Shown piece after piece: positions 25,186-34,019 of a DNA stretch of 55,355 nt (position 1 is the stretch's first letter; the number at the start of each line of letters is the position of its first letter). The stretch is taken from NCBI GenBank assembly GCA_903873965.1, contig CAIQQO010000124.1, forward strand, positions 1-55,355, given 5' to 3'. Both the position numbers and the translations under genes were made by a program. The notes below the pieces were generated by a model. It was not told where the DNA came from, made no database searches, and saw nothing but the letters and a program-made list of their open reading frames with translations. Origin of the DNA: an uncultured bacterium. Its GTDB lineage: Bacteria > Chloroflexota > Anaerolineae > J036 > Brachytrichaceae.

Positions 25186-25971
25186 ATGTACATATTGAAA
25201 CTCCTATCCACCTCGATCAAATCCAACCTGCAGCATGACCTGGCCTATCGCGCGGATCTCATCGTTAACCTTGTGCTGAGTCTCATTGGCCTTGGATCAG
25301 ACCTTTTTGGTTTAAGCATCATCTACGCCAATACGAATGATATCGGTGGTTGGGGACCCAGCGAGTTGATCATCCTACTGGGCGTATGGCGGTTGGTGAA
25401 CGTATTGATGAATATGATCATCTGGCCAAACACATTCAACTTCAACATGAGCGTACATGATGGATCGTTGGATTACACGCTATTGCTGCCAGTGAACAGC
25501 CAGTTGCTCATCAGCACAAAACGCATCGTCATCTGGCACCTGTTCGACTTTGTCATCGCTATTGGACTGATCATCATCGGATTAGCGCACAACACGGGGA
25601 TAACGTCCCCGCTGCAAATAGTCGCGTTCCTGGGACTGACCTTGTCGGGCACAACGATCATCTACAGCCTGTGGATCACATTGATCTCACTGACATTCTG
25701 GTTCACGAAGTTTGGGAATAGTATCGTGATCATGTCGGCAGTTCTGGATGCAGGTCGCTATCCGGCACATGTGTATCCCTTCTGGCTGCGCGCCTTGATG
25801 ACGTTCGTTGTTCCAGTCGCAGTCGCGACAACTGTGCCACTGCAGGCTCTGCGCGGTGAATTGCAGTGGTGGCAAGCGATCGGGTTCCTGGGCATTGGCC
25901 TCATCGCAGTGTGGTTATCCTCGCGCGCGTGGATAGCCGGCTTACGGCGCTACAGCGGCGCCTCGTCGTGA
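25186..25971 (+). CDS. ABC-2 permease, type B, copy 2
   Basis: 261 aa, the same length as copy 1 of type B and alignable end to end (IGGWGPSEL, DGSLDYTLLLPVNSQLL, TFWFTKF, LRRYSGASS). It starts 2 nt after the stop of type A copy 2, exactly as in the first pair. It is the last gene of the run and converges on murA, with 25 nt between stops and no obvious hairpin. Confidence 0.9.
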   Translation: MYILKLLSTSIKSNLQHDLAYRADLIVNLVLSLIGLGSDLFGLSIIYANTNDIGGWGPSELIILLGVWRLVNVLMNMIIWPNTFNFNMSVHDGSLDYTLLLPVNSQLLISTKRIVIWHLFDFVIAIGLIIIGLAHNTGITSPLQIVAFLGLTLSGTTIIYSLWITLISLTFWFTKFGNSIVIMSAVLDAGRYPAHVYPFWLRALMTFVVPVAVATTVPLQALRGELQWWQAIGFLGIGLIAVWLSSRAWIAGLRRYSGASS

Positions 25972-25996
25972 TTCAGCCCACGAGCATTGTTAACAA

Positions 25997-27274
25997 TTAA
26001 GCCCTACGTTCAATCTTCGCACCCAGTCCGCGCAATTTATCGTCGAAGCGTTCGTAACCACGGTCGATCTGTTGAATATTGGAGATGCGACTTTGCCCAT
26101 CTGCGCACAGTGCTGCGATAACCAGCGCCACGCCGGCGCGGATGTCCGGGCTCTGCACAAGTTCGCCATGCAACTTGATAGGCCCTTGCACAATGCAGCG
26201 ATGTGGATCGCACAGAACGATGCGCGCGCCCATGCTGATCAACTTATCCACAAAATACAGGCGGCTCTCAAACATTTTCTCATGAATCAGCACAGTGCCG
26301 TTGACCTGCGTCGCAGCAACCACGGCCAGGCTCATCGCATCCGCGGGGAAAGCGGGCCACGGATTATCGTCAATCTTGGGAATCGCGCCGTCGAGGTCCT
26401 GCTCGACTTCCAGTTTTTGATCACCCGGCACAAACACATCGGAGCCATGCGCTTCAAACCGAATACCCATGCGCCCCATGACCAGGCGCGTCATGCCAAG
26501 GTGCTCGGGGCTGGCGTTGCGAATCAGGATGCCGTCGCCGCGCAGCGCAGCCAGCACAATAAAGCTTGTAACCTCAATGTTATCGGCGCCCACCGTAAAC
26601 TCGGCGCCGTTCAGTTTACTGACACCTCGAATCTTCAACGTGTTCGAGCCGATATGCCGTATTTGCGCGCCCATCTGATTCAGGCTTCGGCACAAGTCCT
26701 GCACATGCGGTTCACTTGCTGCGTTGCGGATTACGGTCTCGCCCTTGGCCAGAACGGCTGCCATAATGGCGTTTTCCGTCCCGGTGACACTGGCTTCATC
26801 CAGCATGATATCAGCGCCGACAAGACGATCTGCGTGCAGAGAGAAAGCACCATCCACGTGCACCTCTGCGCCTAAGGCTTTCAGTGCCAGAAAGTGCGTG
26901 TCGACACGGCGGCGGCCAATGATATCGCCGCCAGGCGGCGGCAGCGTAATGGCTCCCTCGCGTGCCAGCAGCGGGCCTGCAAGCAGGATACTGGCTCGGA
27001 TTTCCCGACACAACCCTGCATCCAAATCTCCTGTGCGGATATCGGCTGCCTGAACACGCACAGTATTCTTATCCATCCAATCGACAGAGGCTCCCAGCGT
27101 CTGCAACAGCTTAACCATACTGTGGACATCTCGGATGGAGGGAACGTTTCGCAGAATGACCGGTTGATCAGTCAGTAGGCACGATGCAAGTAGAGGAAGC
27201 GCAGCGTTTTTGTTACCAGACGACGTGACTTCTCCGTGTAAACGCGCGCCACCCTCAATTATGAACTCAGCCAT
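25997..27274 (-). CDS. murA: UDP-N-acetylglucosamine 1-carboxyvinyltransferase, Asp active-site variant
   Basis: 425 aa, normal length. It transfers enolpyruvate from PEP to UDP-GlcNAc, the first committed step of peptidoglycan synthesis, in the cytosol. N-terminal [15 protein letters not shown] (with the conserved Lys-Asn), the [11 protein letters not shown] segment and the C-terminal [16 protein letters not shown] are all typical. In the catalytic loop [12 protein letters not shown]117 stands where most enzymes have Cys (E. coli C115). The Asp form is active in other bacteria and is not alkylated by fosfomycin. ATG 27274 has AGGAAG upstream. Confidence 0.95.
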   Translation of the reverse strand: MAEFIIEGGARLHGEVTSSGNKNAALPLLASCLLTDQPVILRNVPSIRDVHSMVKLLQTLGASVDWMDKNTVRVQAADIRTGDLDAGLCREIRASILLAGPLLAREGAITLPPPGGDIIGRRRVDTHFLALKALGAEVHVDGAFSLHADRLVGADIMLDEASVTGTENAIMAAVLAKGETVIRNAASEPHVQDLCRSLNQMGAQIRHIGSNTLKIRGVSKLNGAEFTVGADNIEVTSFIVLAALRGDGILIRNASPEHLGMTRLVMGRMGIRFEAHGSDVFVPGDQKLEVEQDLDGAIPKIDDNPWPAFPADAMSLAVVAATQVNGTVLIHEKMFESRLYFVDKLISMGARIVLCDPHRCIVQGPIKLHGELVQSPDIRAGVALVIAALCADGQSRISNIQQIDRGYERFDDKLRGLGAKIERRA

Positions 27275-27299
27275 GCTTCACTTCCTATCCGTGACATAG

Positions 27300-27321
27300 G
27301 GGACGGCATGTAAGCCGTCCC
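27300..27321. repeat. REP-like hairpin, copy 2 (murA/PH gap)
   Basis: GGGACGGC, loop atgtaa, GCCGTCCC: a perfect 8-bp stem with 6-nt loop, the same design as the copies at 15393 and 28582. It lies just upstream of murA on the minus strand. Confidence 0.65.
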
Positions 27322-27352
27322 GTCCAAGACAAACCGGGCGCCACCCCGTCTG

Positions 27353-27988
27353 CTAAATCTGGCTCATCAATTTGGCGCGTTTTTCCTGGAATTCCGCATC
27401 GGTGATCAATCCCTTCTGATGCAGTTCAGCCAGTTCCTGAATCAGCGCCGGGATTTCATGCGCATTGGTCGACCGACTGGCCGTATTGGCAACGCCAAAG
27501 TCATTTTGATCGCGCATACCTTCCTTTGCATTCAGCATCGCTTTCTTAAACGTGACTGGCGACTGAATATGATGAAGCTTGTTAATGCCATAGTCGCTGC
27601 CAGTAAGTATCTCAAGATCGCCATAATCCAGCAGCCGGCCCAACACCGATTGGTTCAGCGCTACATCATTGATTTTTTCAAGCGACGAGTCCTTCACGCT
27701 TTTATTAATCACGCCCTCAGTCTGGATGATGCGTCGGTTCGTAACGATGTATTCCTCATTCAACCAAACCAGGAGGACACGCACAAAGACCAGCACCGGG
27801 ATGGTGATAAAGACGAGTCCATAAATCGCCGGGGAAACAGTTGCTGAAAGCAGCACGCTCGCAGCAGCGATGACAATGCTGATAACAATCGACACAATCA
27901 GTTGCGGTACCCAGATAAACCAGTGCTGCCGTTCGCGAACGAGCACCTTCTCATTCTTTGCAAGTAATGTCTCTACATATCCGCTCAT
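27353..27988 (-). CDS. Membrane protein with bacterial PH (bPH2) and SHOCT domains
   Basis: 211 aa. Two adjacent membrane segments (about 25-48 and 52-75) are followed by a bPH2 domain with the hallmark EEYIVTNRRIIQTEGVINKSVKDSSLEKINDV (about 78-140). The last 30 residues (ALIQELAELHQKGLITDAEFQEKRAKLMSQI) are a SHOCT motif, common at the ends of membrane-linked bacterial proteins. Function is not established for the family. Its ATG overlaps the lspA stop by 4 nt, so it is translationally coupled to lipoprotein signal peptidase. Confidence 0.88.
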   Translation of the reverse strand: MSGYVETLLAKNEKVLVRERQHWFIWVPQLIVSIVISIVIAAASVLLSATVSPAIYGLVFITIPVLVFVRVLLVWLNEEYIVTNRRIIQTEGVINKSVKDSSLEKINDVALNQSVLGRLLDYGDLEILTGSDYGINKLHHIQSPVTFKKAMLNAKEGMRDQNDFGVANTASRSTNAHEIPALIQELAELHQKGLITDAEFQEKRAKLMSQI

Positions 27989-28566
27989 GGTTTCACATCC
28001 TCTTTGGGTTTTTCTGCTTGTTCTGGTTGAGCCATATCACTCGACTTCTGCTGTTCGCGTTCACGCTTAAACGTCACCACAATCAACAAAATAACGCCGC
28101 TGACGATGCAGATATCGGCAATGTTGGACACGGGCCAGTCGAAGCCGATCTGGGGAATCTGCAAGTGAATAAAATCCGTCACGAAACCCTGGCGCAGGCG
28201 GTCAATCAGGTTGCCCAAAGCGCCCGCGAGTTGCAGGCCTAACGCCACGCGCGAGGCATGGTCATCAGCAGGTAGACGTGGGGCGTAATAGAGGATCATG
28301 CCCGACACGACGATCGCTATGATGACGAAGAAAACGCCCCCATTGCGCAAGATACTGAATGCAGCACCCGTATTCTGCGTATTGGTCAACGTCAAATACG
28401 GGTTGAAGAATTCGACAGGCGCCAATGTAAAACCCACCGGAATATTGGCTTCTATCCAGCGCTTACAGAACTGGTCGATCAGCAGTGCAACAGCAGCCAC
28501 AATGATCAGGATGAGATGCTCTTTCAGTGCAGGCTTGCGAACTGACATAGTCTTTATTGATTCCAT
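27985..28566 (-). CDS. lspA: Lipoprotein signal peptidase (signal peptidase II)
   Basis: 193 aa with four membrane segments. It removes the signal peptide of prolipoproteins after lipidation of the lipobox Cys, such as those at 11930 and 16585. The catalytic aspartates are present: D131 in FVTDFIH and D151 in VSNIADICIV. Also seen are LLIDQFCKRWIE, NTGAAFSIL and GALGNLIDRLRQG. A hydrophilic Gln/Lys/Glu tail follows the last membrane segment. Start is ATG 28566 or, six codons later, 28548; neither has an ideal ribosome site. Confidence 0.96.
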   Translation of the reverse strand: MESIKTMSVRKPALKEHLILIIVAAVALLIDQFCKRWIEANIPVGFTLAPVEFFNPYLTLTNTQNTGAAFSILRNGGVFFVIIAIVVSGMILYYAPRLPADDHASRVALGLQLAGALGNLIDRLRQGFVTDFIHLQIPQIGFDWPVSNIADICIVSGVILLIVVTFKREREQQKSSDMAQPEQAEKPKEDVKP

Positions 28567-28581
28567 TCCTTATTACAAAAT

Positions 28582-28603
28582 GGGATGGCACACAGGTCGT
28601 CCC
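28582..28603. repeat. REP-like hairpin, copy 3 (upstream of lspA)
   Basis: GGGATGGC, loop acacag, GTCGTCCC: an 8-bp stem held by two G-U pairs with 6-nt loop. The wobble positions preserve the stem compared with the GGGACGAC form, which hints that the RNA structure is maintained. A degenerate fourth copy (AGGACGAC gcacgg ATCGTCAC, 28627-28648) lies 24 nt away. Confidence 0.6.
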
Positions 28604-28661
28604 TTACATTCAACTTATGACAACATAGGACGACGCACGGATCGTCACCTGCGCCTATCAG

Positions 28662-30536
28662 TTACTCACCCGACTCAGTCGCAGGCGACGCGATGTTTCT
28701 CAGAACTGAATATGCCAGTAATGCTGCACCGGCAATGAGTGATAGATGCGCCAGGTTAAATCCCGGTATGCCCTCAATGTGAACGTAGTCTAATACATTC
28801 CCATAAGCGATCCGGTCGAACAAATTGGATGCGAGTGAACCGATGATTAGTCCCAGGCTAACAGAATGAAGCACCTGTTTACGCGCCGCGCCCCAGAAAA
28901 TCACGATCATCACTGCCAGCACCAGACCAATCAACTCGGCGCCGAGTGAAACGCCGAGGGTCATCAACGTGCTGGTGCCCATGGCTACTTCAGCCCTAAT
29001 CCAGCCACCCGCAAGCGGGTTCGTGAATGCCTGAACCAGCAGCTTGCCAATCCGATCGATCATGAATACAGCAGCGCCGGCGCCGCCTGTTGCCAGAAAG
29101 GTCTGCGACAGCAAGAAGTTCGTCTCAGCAATGGGCAAAGATCCGTTCGCCTTCCTCGCCGACGACCCAGTTGCGCGATCAGGCCGGTTCGAGCGGAGTT
29201 GCAATGGCACCTCCTGCTGCGCCGCCGCTTCACGCTGGGTGAACTCTTCCGACGTGTTCGTCAAACGCAATGCCGTTGCCAGTTCACGTTGATCCATACT
29301 GCTGAATTCTGGTTCGGCAGTAAAAAGCCCCAACAGGCGTGGATGTCTTCCCACCTGTTTGCCCCATTCTCCATAGGACTGAGATGAGGTATCGCCATGT
29401 GCAGCTCGTTCCAGTGCGATAAGAAGGGTGCCTTCATAACGGGCCAGGTTGAACAATTCCGGCGCGATGGCGCGTAAAGACACCAATTTGGCCACCAGTG
29501 CGCCCGATATGGACGACGCCAGCCCTTCGTCGGTTCTTCGCAGCAATGCCTGCATCGTCGCGCGCCATTGTGAAGTCGTATATACAATTGCGTTTACATC
29601 CGGTTGCAGCGCATCACGGATAATCGTTGCGGCGGCAGTCGGAACGTCCGTCTGGTGCAGGCGACTTTGAGAACCGCCTTTAGTCGGCGACTCACGTACT
29701 GGTACGGGGCGCCTTTCCAGTGGCGCGGCCATCGTGCCCGGCCGTTCAATGGTGGCAGGCTGTGTCGAATACTCAACCCGTTTACTGACCCACTTACTCA
29801 GAATGTCGCGACCATTCGCGTTATTACCGGCGATATTCAACTTGGCCACGACGGCTGTCTCATTAGCAGCCAGAATGACAGCGCATCCCGGAGAATTGCA
29901 GAAATACTGCGATGCCTCAAGCCATTGCAGCACATCCGTAGCCTCGGCATCATCAATCTTATCGAGCACGACCACCAAAACAGAGTTTGACAGCAAAATA
30001 GTATTGGTGACAAGCTTGGGAAACAGCGACTGAAAACGTTTGGCGAAAATGACCGCGGACTGATCAGCCGATGCAGGCTCTCTTCGATACGTACGTATCA
30101 GCCGATTCATCTCATTTCTCAGTTCGCTGAGGGTGCTGCGCTCACTGAGCAGCGCGCTTTCTGTCAACAACTCGATAATGCTGAAAACAAGGTAGTGCCA
30201 AGGCAGCATGCCCTCGGGGACTACAGTGGCATCAATGCGCAAACCGACCACCTTGTGATGCTCGGGCGTGCGCACTTTCCTCGTTTCGGCTGGGCGCACG
30301 ATTTGCTCAAGAATGACGGCGCGATCCGATTGGCGTGAAGTAAAGAAACCAATTCTCAATGGTACCGTCGCCCGATCCAGAGGCGCAACCAGTTGGGTCA
30401 GGATTCGAGCCTGATCTGGTGTGAGAGATTGAGCAAGTTGCACGAAGTCGGTGCCTGCATCCGCAAGGCGGTCATCGATCTTCGGCTGCACCTGCGCGCC
30501 AGGCGTCTTGCGCTGAGCACTTGTATCTGCTGGCAT
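28662..30536 (-). CDS. KAP-NTPase-like / degenerate LspA-like fusion membrane protein
   Basis: 624 aa. Residues ~40-255 resemble a KAP-type P-loop ATPase: VLVVVLDKIDDAEATDVLQWLEASQYFCNSPGCAVILAAN matches its Walker B and sensor region, but the expected Walker A is absent (PLRIGFFTSRQSDRAVIL has no GKS/T). A variable middle (about 255-470) is predicted soluble. Residues ~478-613 resemble LspA with four hydrophobic segments: MIDRIGKLLVQAF, SNLFDRIAYGNVLDYVHI and GFNLAHLSLIAG. D583 matches one catalytic Asp, but the second is H597, so peptidase activity is doubtful. It sits between ileS and intact lspA. Function unknown. Confidence 0.72.
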   Translation of the reverse strand: MPADTSAQRKTPGAQVQPKIDDRLADAGTDFVQLAQSLTPDQARILTQLVAPLDRATVPLRIGFFTSRQSDRAVILEQIVRPAETRKVRTPEHHKVVGLRIDATVVPEGMLPWHYLVFSIIELLTESALLSERSTLSELRNEMNRLIRTYRREPASADQSAVIFAKRFQSLFPKLVTNTILLSNSVLVVVLDKIDDAEATDVLQWLEASQYFCNSPGCAVILAANETAVVAKLNIAGNNANGRDILSKWVSKRVEYSTQPATIERPGTMAAPLERRPVPVRESPTKGGSQSRLHQTDVPTAAATIIRDALQPDVNAIVYTTSQWRATMQALLRRTDEGLASSISGALVAKLVSLRAIAPELFNLARYEGTLLIALERAAHGDTSSQSYGEWGKQVGRHPRLLGLFTAEPEFSSMDQRELATALRLTNTSEEFTQREAAAQQEVPLQLRSNRPDRATGSSARKANGSLPIAETNFLLSQTFLATGGAGAAVFMIDRIGKLLVQAFTNPLAGGWIRAEVAMGTSTLMTLGVSLGAELIGLVLAVMIVIFWGAARKQVLHSVSLGLIIGSLASNLFDRIAYGNVLDYVHIEGIPGFNLAHLSLIAGAALLAYSVLRNIASPATESGE

Positions 30537-30567
30537 GGCTACGTTTCCGCTCTGAATAAAACGTCAG

Positions 30568-30593
30568 CCTGCCGATTTCCATCAATCGGCAGG
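30568..30593 (-). terminator. Hairpin after ileS, likely terminator
   Basis: CCTGCCGATT (30568-30577) pairs perfectly with AATCGGCAGG (30584-30593) across a 6-nt loop, 7 nt past the ileS stop on the minus strand. A T-rich stretch (GTTTTATT) follows about 5 nt later. This would separate ileS from the fusion-protein gene at least partly. Confidence 0.65.
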
Positions 30594-30600
30594 TCACATT

Positions 30601-33600
30601 TCAAACTTTGACAATGCATATTGTAAGCGATTCGCCGTCAAACTGGTCGGTCACTTGCTTTTCACCCAAAACCGACTCATGGATTAATGAAACAGATAAC
30701 GTTTCACTTTGAATATACGCAGAGAATGACTCGATAGCGTTGCTCAGTTTCGGGCTGGCTTGATAAGAGGTCCGTATGCGATCGGTCAGATCAAGTCCTG
30801 TCTCTTTGCGCATGTCGTTCAACCGGCGCACCACTTCGCGCGCCAGTCCTTCATTGACCAGTTCATCGGTCAGAATGACATCCAGCGCTACGACAATTCC
30901 AGCCTCGCCCGCAACGACAAACCCTTCACGCGGGACGGCCTGAACCAGAATATCCTCCGGAGCAAGCGTCACCATTACTCCATTGACTTCAAGCTGTACG
31001 GGTTGCGCCGATTGCACAGCGGCTGCAACAGCAAAAGAGTCGAGGGCAGCCAGCGCCGCGCGCAGCTTCGGGAAATCCGCGCCAAATTTCGGGCCGAGTT
31101 TCCGATTGTCGGGCATGATCTTGTAGGTCACCAAGTCACTTTCGCGCTCGACAAAGTCAATTGCTTTGACATTCAATTCATCAGAAATCATCTCAGACTG
31201 GCGCAGAATAGCTTCTCGCGAAGCTGCGTCGGCAACAACCATCGCCCGTGCAAGCGGCTGGCGCAGTTTCACTTTCGACTGCGCCCGTGTGCTGTGGCCC
31301 AGGTTAACCATCGTTCGTGCGACTTCGTTTTCGCGAAGCAGCGCGCGCTCTTCATCGCTCAGTGTGCGCGACTGCGGATACATTTCATGATGCACACTGG
31401 ATGTACTTGACGCATAGGCCGCAGTTTGCTGATGAGCCAGGTTTTGCCACATGGCCTCAGCAACAAACGGCACAAAAGGCGCCAACAGCCGGCATAAAGT
31501 GGTGAGTACTTCGTACAAAGTCGAATAAGCCGCCTGTTTGTCAGCATCCGCCTCGCTGCGCCAGAAACGCCTTCTGGAGCGGCGAACATACCAGTTCGAA
31601 AGATCGTCGGCAAACTTTTCGAGCGCCAGCGCAGCCGTGCGCACATCATAGGCTTGCAGCGATTGATTCGCTACGGCAGTGACTTCCGCCAGGCGCGCCA
31701 GAATCCACTGATCCAGCGGCGCACGTTGTAACTCAGATGCCTCAGTGCCTGCAACCGATGGCTGCCAATGATCGATATTGGCGTAGTTGACAAAGAACGA
31801 ATAGACATTCCACAGAGGAATAAAGAAGGAACGGCGCACGTTGTCCAGAATCCCATAACCAAACAGCATGTTATCGTCATAGCGTTGCCGTGAATACAAC
31901 CAGCGCATCATATCGGCACCGGCGATTTCCGCGGCCTCGTTGAACTCGATCATATTGCCAGACGACTTGTGCATGGGCTGGCCTTTTGCATCGAATAACG
32001 TGGCAAAGCCCAGCACCGTCTCGGTCGGCTTATGTGATTCAAGCACCGTGCTCATGGCGATGAGCGCATAAAACCAGTTCCGGAACTGACCAGGGAAACT
32101 TTCCGTGATGAAATTCGCCGGGAACCACTTACGCCAGTAGTCATGGTCTTCGCGGTAGCGCATCGTGGAGTACGCCACAATGCCTGCATCCAGCCACGGA
32201 TTACCCACGTCAACAACACGTGATCCAATCAACCCTGTTATGGGATGCTTGATCTTCACATTGTCAATATGCGGGCGATGCGGTGTATGCCCTTCAAAGT
32301 CCTCCCACCCTTCCACGGCGCGCGCCTTCAGTTCTTCCTTGCTGCCGATCACCTCAAAGGTGCCATCTGGGTACTCCCAGATCGGGAGCGCCAATCCCCA
32401 GTAGCGCTTCTTGGAAATCATCCAGTCGTGCATGTTCTTCAGCCAGTCCAGCTCGCGTTCCTTGCCGAAAGCAGGAATCCAGTTGATCTGCTCTGAAACA
32501 CGCATCATGTCGAAGCGCAATTGATCCATCGAGATGTACCACTCGTCGACCAACCGATAGACGAGTGGTGTGCCGTCACGCCAACAGTGTGCATACCGAT
32601 GGGTGTATTTATCCGTGCGGTAAAAATGATTATCCGCCTTCAACAGCCCGATCACTTGTTGCGCCACATCATGTGCAAATTGCCCTGTGAGGGGACCAAA
32701 CCCATCAAGGTAGACACCAGCTTCGTTAAGCGGCGCTACAGAAACAGAATCAATTTTCTTACCGAGTTGAAAGTCCTCAGGACCGCAACCGGGCGCAATA
32801 TGGACAATACCAGTACCTTCCGCTTCGCCGACATCATCCCAGGCAATCACGTGATGGCGAAATTCGGGCTCTCCGGCGTGTCGTTCATTACGCTTTTTCC
32901 AGGCTTCCTGCCATGCCGGAAGATAGTCAAACAGACCGTGATATGTCCAACCCACCATTTCGGCGCCCAGAACTTCGCCGAGGTGTTCATACTCGCCCTT
33001 CACATTATTCAGTGTGCCGGCGCTGAGGAAATAGACTTCATCGCCCTGGCGCACCACGGCGTATTTCAATCCTGGGCCTACGGCAGCGAGCACGTTGGCG
33101 GGCAGCGTCCATGGGGTCGTTGTCCACACCAGCAAATACTTCGCCGTCGCTGCGTCATAGGCAGCCTTCGCCTCGGGCGTGCGCCAGGCTCTCTCAGGGA
33201 CAAAGCATGCGTCAAGCTCGAGACGCGCAACAACTGTTGTGTCGGTGCGATCCTTGTACCCTTCGGTATCTATTTCATGCTGACTGATGCCAGTGGCGCA
33301 GCGCGGGCACCATGGAATGACATCAGTGCCGCGATAGATCCAGCCGTTCTCGTGGCATTTCTTCAGAAAGCCCCAGATCTGGTAGTTGTTCTCGTCGCTG
33401 AAGGTGAAATAGGAACCACCCAATGCCGGACCGCCCAATTGGCCGACCAGTTGTTCAACCGTGCCATGGACTTCATGTGCGCCATCGGGTCCATTGCGCA
33501 CCAGTGTGATGTGCTGCTCCGGATTCTCAACAATTTTTTTGGCCAGGTCACGCAACTCGGTCGCATCGTTCCAATCCATCCAGTAGCCAAGCCGGATGGA

Positions 33601-34005
33601 CTGCTCTGTCTGCTGCGCGGCCGAGTTCAACACCCGTTGCTTGCACAGGTTGATGAAATTCTGGACGCCATTCGTCTCGATATCGCGCTTCGATTTGTAA
33701 CCCAGATCGCGCTCGACATTGACTTCCACCCATAGGCCCTGGCAATCAAAACCATTCTGCCACCGCTCGTTTTTGCCAAGCATGGCGTGATAGCGCTGCC
33801 ACAAATCTTTATAGGTACGGCCCCAGGCATGATGCACACCCATCGGATTATTAGCCGTAATCGGACCGTCCAGGAATGAAAAACGCGCATCGGCATTGGC
33901 GCGCAGTTCACGCAGGCGATCGAATGCCCGCGTGCGCTTCCAGTATGCCAAAACATCGCGCTCCTGTGCAGCAAAATCTACTTGTGTTGTGACCGGTTGA
34001 AACAT
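30601..34005 (-). CDS. ileS: Isoleucyl-tRNA synthetase with swapped HIGH motif
   Basis: 1134 aa, a class Ia synthetase charging tRNA-Ile. Seen in order: catalytic start FLDGPITANNPMGVHHAWGRT, a Zn-type pair in PWCPRC, editing-domain signature WTTTPWTLPANV, WISKKRYWGLALPIWE, KMSKS-equivalent MHKSSGN (678-684) and a long C-terminal anticodon/zinc region. G56-V57-H58-H59 occupy the place of the canonical H-x-G-H. A ribosome site TAGGAG lies 11 nt before ATG 34005. It follows the NUDIX gene by 14 nt. The ileS-lspA neighbourhood is conserved in many bacteria. Confidence 0.95.
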   Translation of the reverse strand: MFQPVTTQVDFAAQERDVLAYWKRTRAFDRLRELRANADARFSFLDGPITANNPMGVHHAWGRTYKDLWQRYHAMLGKNERWQNGFDCQGLWVEVNVERDLGYKSKRDIETNGVQNFINLCKQRVLNSAAQQTEQSIRLGYWMDWNDATELRDLAKKIVENPEQHITLVRNGPDGAHEVHGTVEQLVGQLGGPALGGSYFTFSDENNYQIWGFLKKCHENGWIYRGTDVIPWCPRCATGISQHEIDTEGYKDRTDTTVVARLELDACFVPERAWRTPEAKAAYDAATAKYLLVWTTTPWTLPANVLAAVGPGLKYAVVRQGDEVYFLSAGTLNNVKGEYEHLGEVLGAEMVGWTYHGLFDYLPAWQEAWKKRNERHAGEPEFRHHVIAWDDVGEAEGTGIVHIAPGCGPEDFQLGKKIDSVSVAPLNEAGVYLDGFGPLTGQFAHDVAQQVIGLLKADNHFYRTDKYTHRYAHCWRDGTPLVYRLVDEWYISMDQLRFDMMRVSEQINWIPAFGKERELDWLKNMHDWMISKKRYWGLALPIWEYPDGTFEVIGSKEELKARAVEGWEDFEGHTPHRPHIDNVKIKHPITGLIGSRVVDVGNPWLDAGIVAYSTMRYREDHDYWRKWFPANFITESFPGQFRNWFYALIAMSTVLESHKPTETVLGFATLFDAKGQPMHKSSGNMIEFNEAAEIAGADMMRWLYSRQRYDDNMLFGYGILDNVRRSFFIPLWNVYSFFVNYANIDHWQPSVAGTEASELQRAPLDQWILARLAEVTAVANQSLQAYDVRTAALALEKFADDLSNWYVRRSRRRFWRSEADADKQAAYSTLYEVLTTLCRLLAPFVPFVAEAMWQNLAHQQTAAYASSTSSVHHEMYPQSRTLSDEERALLRENEVARTMVNLGHSTRAQSKVKLRQPLARAMVVADAASREAILRQSEMISDELNVKAIDFVERESDLVTYKIMPDNRKLGPKFGADFPKLRAALAALDSFAVAAAVQSAQPVQLEVNGVMVTLAPEDILVQAVPREGFVVAGEAGIVVALDVILTDELVNEGLAREVVRRLNDMRKETGLDLTDRIRTSYQASPKLSNAIESFSAYIQSETLSVSLIHESVLGEKQVTDQFDGESLTICIVKV

Positions 34006-34019
34006 GACGCCAATAACTC

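Noticed and set aside
32521-33735. 404-codon open frame antisense to ileS
   Set aside because: It lies wholly inside ileS, its residues show no domain pattern, and ileS motifs on the other strand are unambiguous; a shadow frame.
34006-34019. T-box or other leader riboswitch for ileS
   Set aside because: Only 14 nt separate the NUDIX stop from the ileS start, and the NUDIX promoter appears leaderless.
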